Origin: Cocos nucifera
Taxonomy: Eukaryota; Streptophyta; Magnoliopsida; Arecales; Arecaceae
Reading direction: 5' to 3'
Assembly: GCA_006176705.1 (NCBI GenBank)
Contig: QRFJ01004183.1
Location: 1-64,000 of the forward strand
DNA: 64,000 nucleotides
The translations under genes and the position numbers were made by a program. Below, in pieces: positions 61,997 through 64,000 of this stretch; position 1 is the first letter of the stretch; each line of letters begins with the position of its first letter. A model generated the notes under the pieces. It saw only the letters and a program-made list of their open reading frames with translations. It had not been told where the DNA came from and did no database searches.

Positions 61997-64000
61997 TCTT
62001 CTTTTTTCTTTTTTTTTTGCTGCAACAAGAGTGCAAAAGCAGAATGTCAATCACTATCATGTATCTTATTACAATGGAACTAATGCTGCATCTCATAATC
62101 CCTTATGTGATTATTTATGAACATGCTCAGTCCATTAAAGTAAAAAACTTACGAGTTAAGAGCTTTTCCAGGCTGGTTTTACATGATGGAGAACTTATAA
62201 TGCTCATAACTATTTTACTATGCCACACATCCTTAGTAGTTAAAGTCATAGAGTGATGGATCATTTCTCTAATTGCCAATGCACATATCTTCAGCTAAAG
62301 ACACGCACACATATAAACATACAGTACTTGAGACAACAAAATCGGCAATATTGATAAAGAAAATTTCAATCTTACCTAGTGGAGAAGCACAAAGACTAGA
62401 CCATAATTGATCCAATCTCTTCAAAGCATTGTATGAGCCAGCTCCCCCAGCTCCACCTACTTCATCATTCGAAGAAATCTTTTCCATTATCGTCTACAAG
62501 TTTGTGACATGTTTATTTTAGTTTGAGACTCATATTAAACATTGAGAAATAAAAAGAAAACAAGAGAACCTGGAAATAGTAAAAGAAAATTGGTACTAAA
62601 AGCACAATTTTTAACAATACACATAAAATTGTCAACCTTGGCCTTTTTTGCCATTCTGAATTGTAAAACCAAATAAGTACTCTATGCAACAATTTGAAAG
62701 TTAAACAAAAGAGCATTATGGCTATAGTATTAGATAGCTTGGATTTACTCATTTCTCTCCAAGGATCCTTCCCATAAATCATTGTTTCTGACAAAAATGT
62801 TGAGAGTGAAGAATTTAAGACCAACATATAATAAGAGGAAGAATAAGATTGGGTTATCCTAATGCACTACTCGACTGAAAAGCTAATTTTCACTGTATAC
62901 TTAATAGAAAGTTATATGTTGGGCCCTTTTACCACCGTAGAGCCAATAACACGTCTACATGTAATAGAATTTGAACAGCAGAATGTAGTCCTTCAAATCA
63001 AACGAGACTAGGTTGTTATCACTAGTCTTATCAGTGAGCCCCTTGGCTGCCCTCAAAGTTAGGGTTCCCAATTTGTCTGTTGGGTGTTTGATGGATCATT
63101 TGGGAGATGTGCGATTTCCGGCTCCTTTAAAATAGATCAGAAAATATTAATTAATTAGTCCGATTCCTGGCATTGGATGCAAGTAACGGTTTAACTTTTG
63201 ATTAGAACAAAACATTTGCATCAGTACTTCCAAATCAAATGTGAGAACTTCGGTACAGTTTTTTCATTTAACCAAGAACAAATCGCATTCAGGTTTTGTC
63301 AAAATCCAAGAAAACAACCAAGAACTTGTCAGAAACGTTTTAGTTTTGGCAGAAAAGTTTTATTTTGGCAACACGTTTCGGATCCTAAGCTAAGTGAAAC
63401 AAGCTTAGCAACTAAAACTTAAATCTCGAAACACACCAATGAACAGGGAAAAAAAATAAAAAATAAAAAATATAACAAAAGGCACGACCAAAGGAAACAT
63501 GCGTAGACTCTACGAGAGATGATTTAAAGAAATAACCTATTTCAAGACTGGACGGTACCAAGGGAGCAAGTTTCACATGAAATGGATGGTACAAGAATTG
63601 TTGCTCATTAGTCGGCAATAAACGATCGATTGGAAATCTACACAAAAATCAAAGCGTATACTACATTACAATTTTCCCAAAGATGACCAATGTGCAGAAA
63701 GTAGAATGAAATATAGGACGGGTTTCTTGAGGTAACTCACGTTTACTCTCCTTCATTCGATTAATTCGAGAAAAAAGTTTGGAAGCTAACAACAGCCTAT
63801 ACCTGGGTTCTTGAAGAGCTTAGGAAAGAAAGGTAGGGGGATATGCTTACTTGGGTTCTTGAAGGAAGCGCGGCTCGTGGACACAGGATAGGAGTAGTGG
63901 ATGGCTTCCGGCATGGAATCCCTCCTCTCCTCGTCTTCGGCCCATGAGGAGTGGAGAAGGCACGAGAAGGACGGCCATGGACCGTCGCGGCCTGCTGGAG
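43580..64000 (-). CDS. lycopene beta/epsilon-cyclase-like FAD protein (5' partial)
   Basis: Eighteen exons in the window give 593 residues plus stop; the start codon lies beyond 64000. Exons: 64000-63851, 62493-62376, 61874-61687, 61593-61486, 61381-61317, 59377-59272, 57111-57028, 53737-53591, 53249-53121, 52206-52139, 47415-47382, 47304-47220, 46819-46752, 46679-46566, 46465-46430, 46224-46138, 43884-43793, 43682-43580. All phases agree. An Arg/Ser/Pro-rich N-terminus fits a plastid transit peptide. FDVLVCGGTLGIFVATAL followed by GIVER is an FAD-binding Rossmann fold, and GDASGIQSPVSFGGFG is the second flavin motif. It matches the conserved plant family annotated as lycopene beta/epsilon cyclase protein, which is distinct from LCYB and LCYE. 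Substrate unknown; oxidoreductase or cyclase activity is inferred. Confidence 0.9.
45286..45657. repeat. three 124-bp tandem units
   Basis: Units start near 45286, 45410 and 45534 with AAATGGATAAAATGCTAAAG and include GATTGCATTTGCATTGATG. The third is the most diverged. They lie in intron 16 (46137-43885) of the cyclase-like gene. Confidence 0.85.
46138..47415 (-). CDS. cyclase-like gene, exons 11-16
   Basis: Six small exons: PLPAAFDRIIQ (47415-47382), the second flavin motif GDASGIQSPVSFGGFGSMTR (47304-47220), YEAVRGNFLDAYCLGLLNPY (46819-46752), LSASWLFQRAMS (46679-46566), RLGASVLRPFLQ (46465-46430) and DVIQFEPLVKTLGSVML (46224-46138). The 46819 exon uses a TTAAG acceptor and a GTTCGT donor; it was found only from phase and family expectation, so it deserves transcript support. 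Confidence 0.88.
48738..48860. repeat. short dispersed repeat, copy 1
   Basis: Contains CATGTGTTTAGTCCCATATT and GGAACCCAAATAATACCTTC. A second copy starts at about 49056 and is split by the 49124-50170 insertion, resuming at 50171. Located in intron 10 of the cyclase-like gene. Confidence 0.75.
49124..50170. mobile_element. 1047-bp nonautonomous insertion
   Basis: Flanked by an identical 8-bp TTAAATCC (49116-49123 and 50171-50178). It splits a copy of the short repeat that is intact at 48738-48860, which shows it is a real insertion. GC-rich CATCCC/GGGACGG motifs lie in inverted order near its two ends. It includes a 53-bp triplication (49476-49634). An 8-bp duplication would fit hAT-like elements. 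The ORFs of up to 135 codons within it have no transposase motifs. Confidence 0.75.
49476..49634. repeat. three 53-bp units
   Basis: Units begin GCCAATTC at 49476, 49529 and 49582 and share CTATCCACCATGCAT. They are internal to the 1047-bp insertion. Confidence 0.8.
50398..50578. repeat. dispersed GTACC/GGTAC-rich repeat
   Basis: Dense short motifs such as CATACCGATACTG, CATACCGTACC and GGATGGTACTGG. Similar patches occur at about 19594-19860, 32590-32760, 54300-54390, 55920-56050 and 60890-61030, so this is an interspersed family. Its borders cannot be set by eye. Confidence 0.55.
52139..53737 (-). CDS. cyclase-like gene, exons 8-10
   Basis: Exon 8 (53737-53591) has IRSGRKPDGVCLVVGTCSRG and DSEVQYFWE. 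Exon 9 (53249-53121) has AFPAGSGPTDRTTYLFTYTD and LLEDYWDLLPAYQ. Exon 10 (52206-52139) has DQLEILRVIFGIFPTYRD. This is the conserved central block of the family. Intron 10 (52138-47416) is long and filled with repeats. Confidence 0.92.
54300..54990. mobile_element. foldback element with purine and pyrimidine arms
   Basis: A purine-rich left half (about 54400-54600) faces a pyrimidine-rich right half (about 54740-54930). The centre pairs clearly: GGATCTCCCTCCCCAGCCTC (54631 on) against an AGAGAGGGAGATCC segment (54705-54718), and TGGCTGCTGGAGGGC against GCCCTCCAGCTGCCA. Outer parts share GCCGAT/ATCGGC-type motifs. It lies in intron 7 of the cyclase-like gene. The 263-codon ORF at 54270-55061 is produced by the low-complexity arms. 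Confidence 0.7.
57028..57111 (-). CDS. cyclase-like gene, exon 7
   Basis: Encodes VLQFTDGDVLSSRLVVDSMG and NFSPVVKQ, with SRLVVDSMGNFS being the conserved Rossmann-associated block. CAG/GT borders and phase 0 on both sides. Confidence 0.92.
57112..59271. other. intron 6 of cyclase-like gene
   Basis: AT-rich, with a poly-T tract near 57440. The small ORFs at 57800-58051 and 58316-58597 have no domain signals. No element with definable ends. Confidence 0.5.
59272..59377 (-). CDS. cyclase-like gene, exon 6
   Basis: Encodes PAKLLEIMKKRFVSLGGIVF and CLSSIRIYNDAA. The frame is confirmed by joining to the exon ending at 61317 (split Ser codon) and to 57111. Confidence 0.92.
59939..60865. mobile_element. 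long inverted-repeat element ending in microsatellites
   Basis: The left end has (TA)n then (GA)n then GTAGACTGAGCTTC, and the right end mirrors it with CTAGTCTAC, (TC)n and (TA)n. About 100 bp inside each end are inverted copies, for example CCTACATCCGGTCGGATCCC (60039 on) and GGGATCCGACCGGATGTAGG (60769 on). The inner part is A-rich on the left and T-rich on the right with GGCACC/GGTGCC-like blocks, so nearly the whole 900 bp can fold back. It lies in intron 5 of the cyclase-like gene. Confidence 0.85.
60880..61035. repeat. dispersed GTACC-rich repeat
   Basis: Contains CATACCGTACCATACCAG and AGTATCGGGCCCAATACC, similar to 50398-50578. It directly adjoins the inverted-repeat element, which may have inserted next to or into it. 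Confidence 0.5.
61317..61874 (-). CDS. cyclase-like gene, exons 3-5: FAD-binding fold
   Basis: Exon 3 (61874-61687) carries FDVLVCGGTLGIFVATALIS and GLRVGIVERN, the beta-alpha-beta FAD-binding unit with the acidic ribose-binding Glu. Exon 4 (61593-61486) has REQEWNISRKELGELVQVGI. Exon 5 (61381-61317) has RCGFEKMGDIWVNDILNLGV. The exon 3 acceptor is set at GTTGCAG|ACAC because the phase requires it; the upstream TTTTTCAG would hit a stop. Confidence 0.92.
61955..61998. repeat. (TA)n(TG)n microsatellite
   Basis: A dinucleotide run of TA followed by TG in intron 2 of the cyclase-like gene, followed by a T/C-rich tract. A likely length-variable marker. Confidence 0.9.
62376..62493 (-). CDS. cyclase-like gene, exon 2
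   Basis: Encodes TIMEKISSNDEVGGAGGAGS, then YNALKRLDQLWSSLCASPL. It follows a CTTGTAG acceptor and ends CTAG|GTAAG. It joins in phase 0 to the upstream exon only in that exon's LPSRTQ frame. Confidence 0.85.
62494..63850. other. intron 1 of cyclase-like gene
   Basis: AT-rich intron without recognised repeats. A second copy of the motif ACCTGGGTTCTTGAAGA (about 63801) resembles the exon 1 border, but it has no supporting reading frame. Confidence 0.5.
63851..64000 (-). CDS. cyclase-like gene, exon 1 (partial)
   Basis: The open frame reads through the window edge and encodes an Arg, Ser, Pro and Thr-rich stretch (for example PSRAFSTPHGPKTRRG), typical of a plastid transit peptide. An ATG at 63978 in another frame would meet a stop after splicing to exon 2. 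The true start is therefore expected beyond 64000. Confidence 0.7.

Noticed and set aside
63851..63978. ATG at 63978 as start of the cyclase-like gene
   Set aside because: Its frame meets a stop immediately after joining to the next exon; the LPSRTQ frame continues correctly and is open to the window edge.

Overview
The window looks like nuclear DNA of a flowering plant with large, repeat-rich introns. A monocot, possibly a palm, is my guess from the style of the repeats; nothing in the window proves it. It holds two real protein-coding genes, arranged tail to tail, and a large load of transposable elements. Many of the elements sit inside the introns of those genes.

Positions 1-8073 are almost entirely one decayed Ty3/gypsy (Tat-type) LTR element on the minus strand. 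Its two LTRs are about 2.0 and 2.2 kb and are swollen by a 45-bp minisatellite. Between them it keeps gag, only the far C-terminal end of integrase, and two further tandem arrays. Positions 8074-9260 are the upstream region of the first gene.

Gene 1 (plus strand, 9261-42620) encodes a single-domain AAA ATPase of about 581 residues in 14 exons that join in phase. The N-terminus reads as a mitochondrial presequence followed by one membrane helix. Walker A, Walker B, sensor 1 and a conserved C-terminal region follow. One intron appears to use a GC-AG border inside the Walker A codons. Intron 9 carries a complete but dead 12-kb Tat element (19917-31953), which has gag, protease, RT, two RNase H regions, integrase, a 115-bp array and an antisense, intron-containing extra ORF. 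Other introns hold Tourist-like MITEs and a TRIM/LARD-like LTR pair. Part of the last exon and the 3' flank is duplicated in tandem.

Gene 2 (minus strand, 64000 to 43580; its 5' end lies beyond the window) has 18 exons in the window. They encode 593 residues of a plastid lycopene beta/epsilon-cyclase-like FAD-binding protein. Its introns hold two long foldback elements (about 54300-54990 and 59939-60865), a 1047-bp insertion with an 8-bp target duplication (49124-50170) and a 124-bp triplication.

Both proteins are probably organellar. The window does not show that they work together, and their convergence may be chance. No RNA genes, CRISPR arrays or prokaryotic features are visible.
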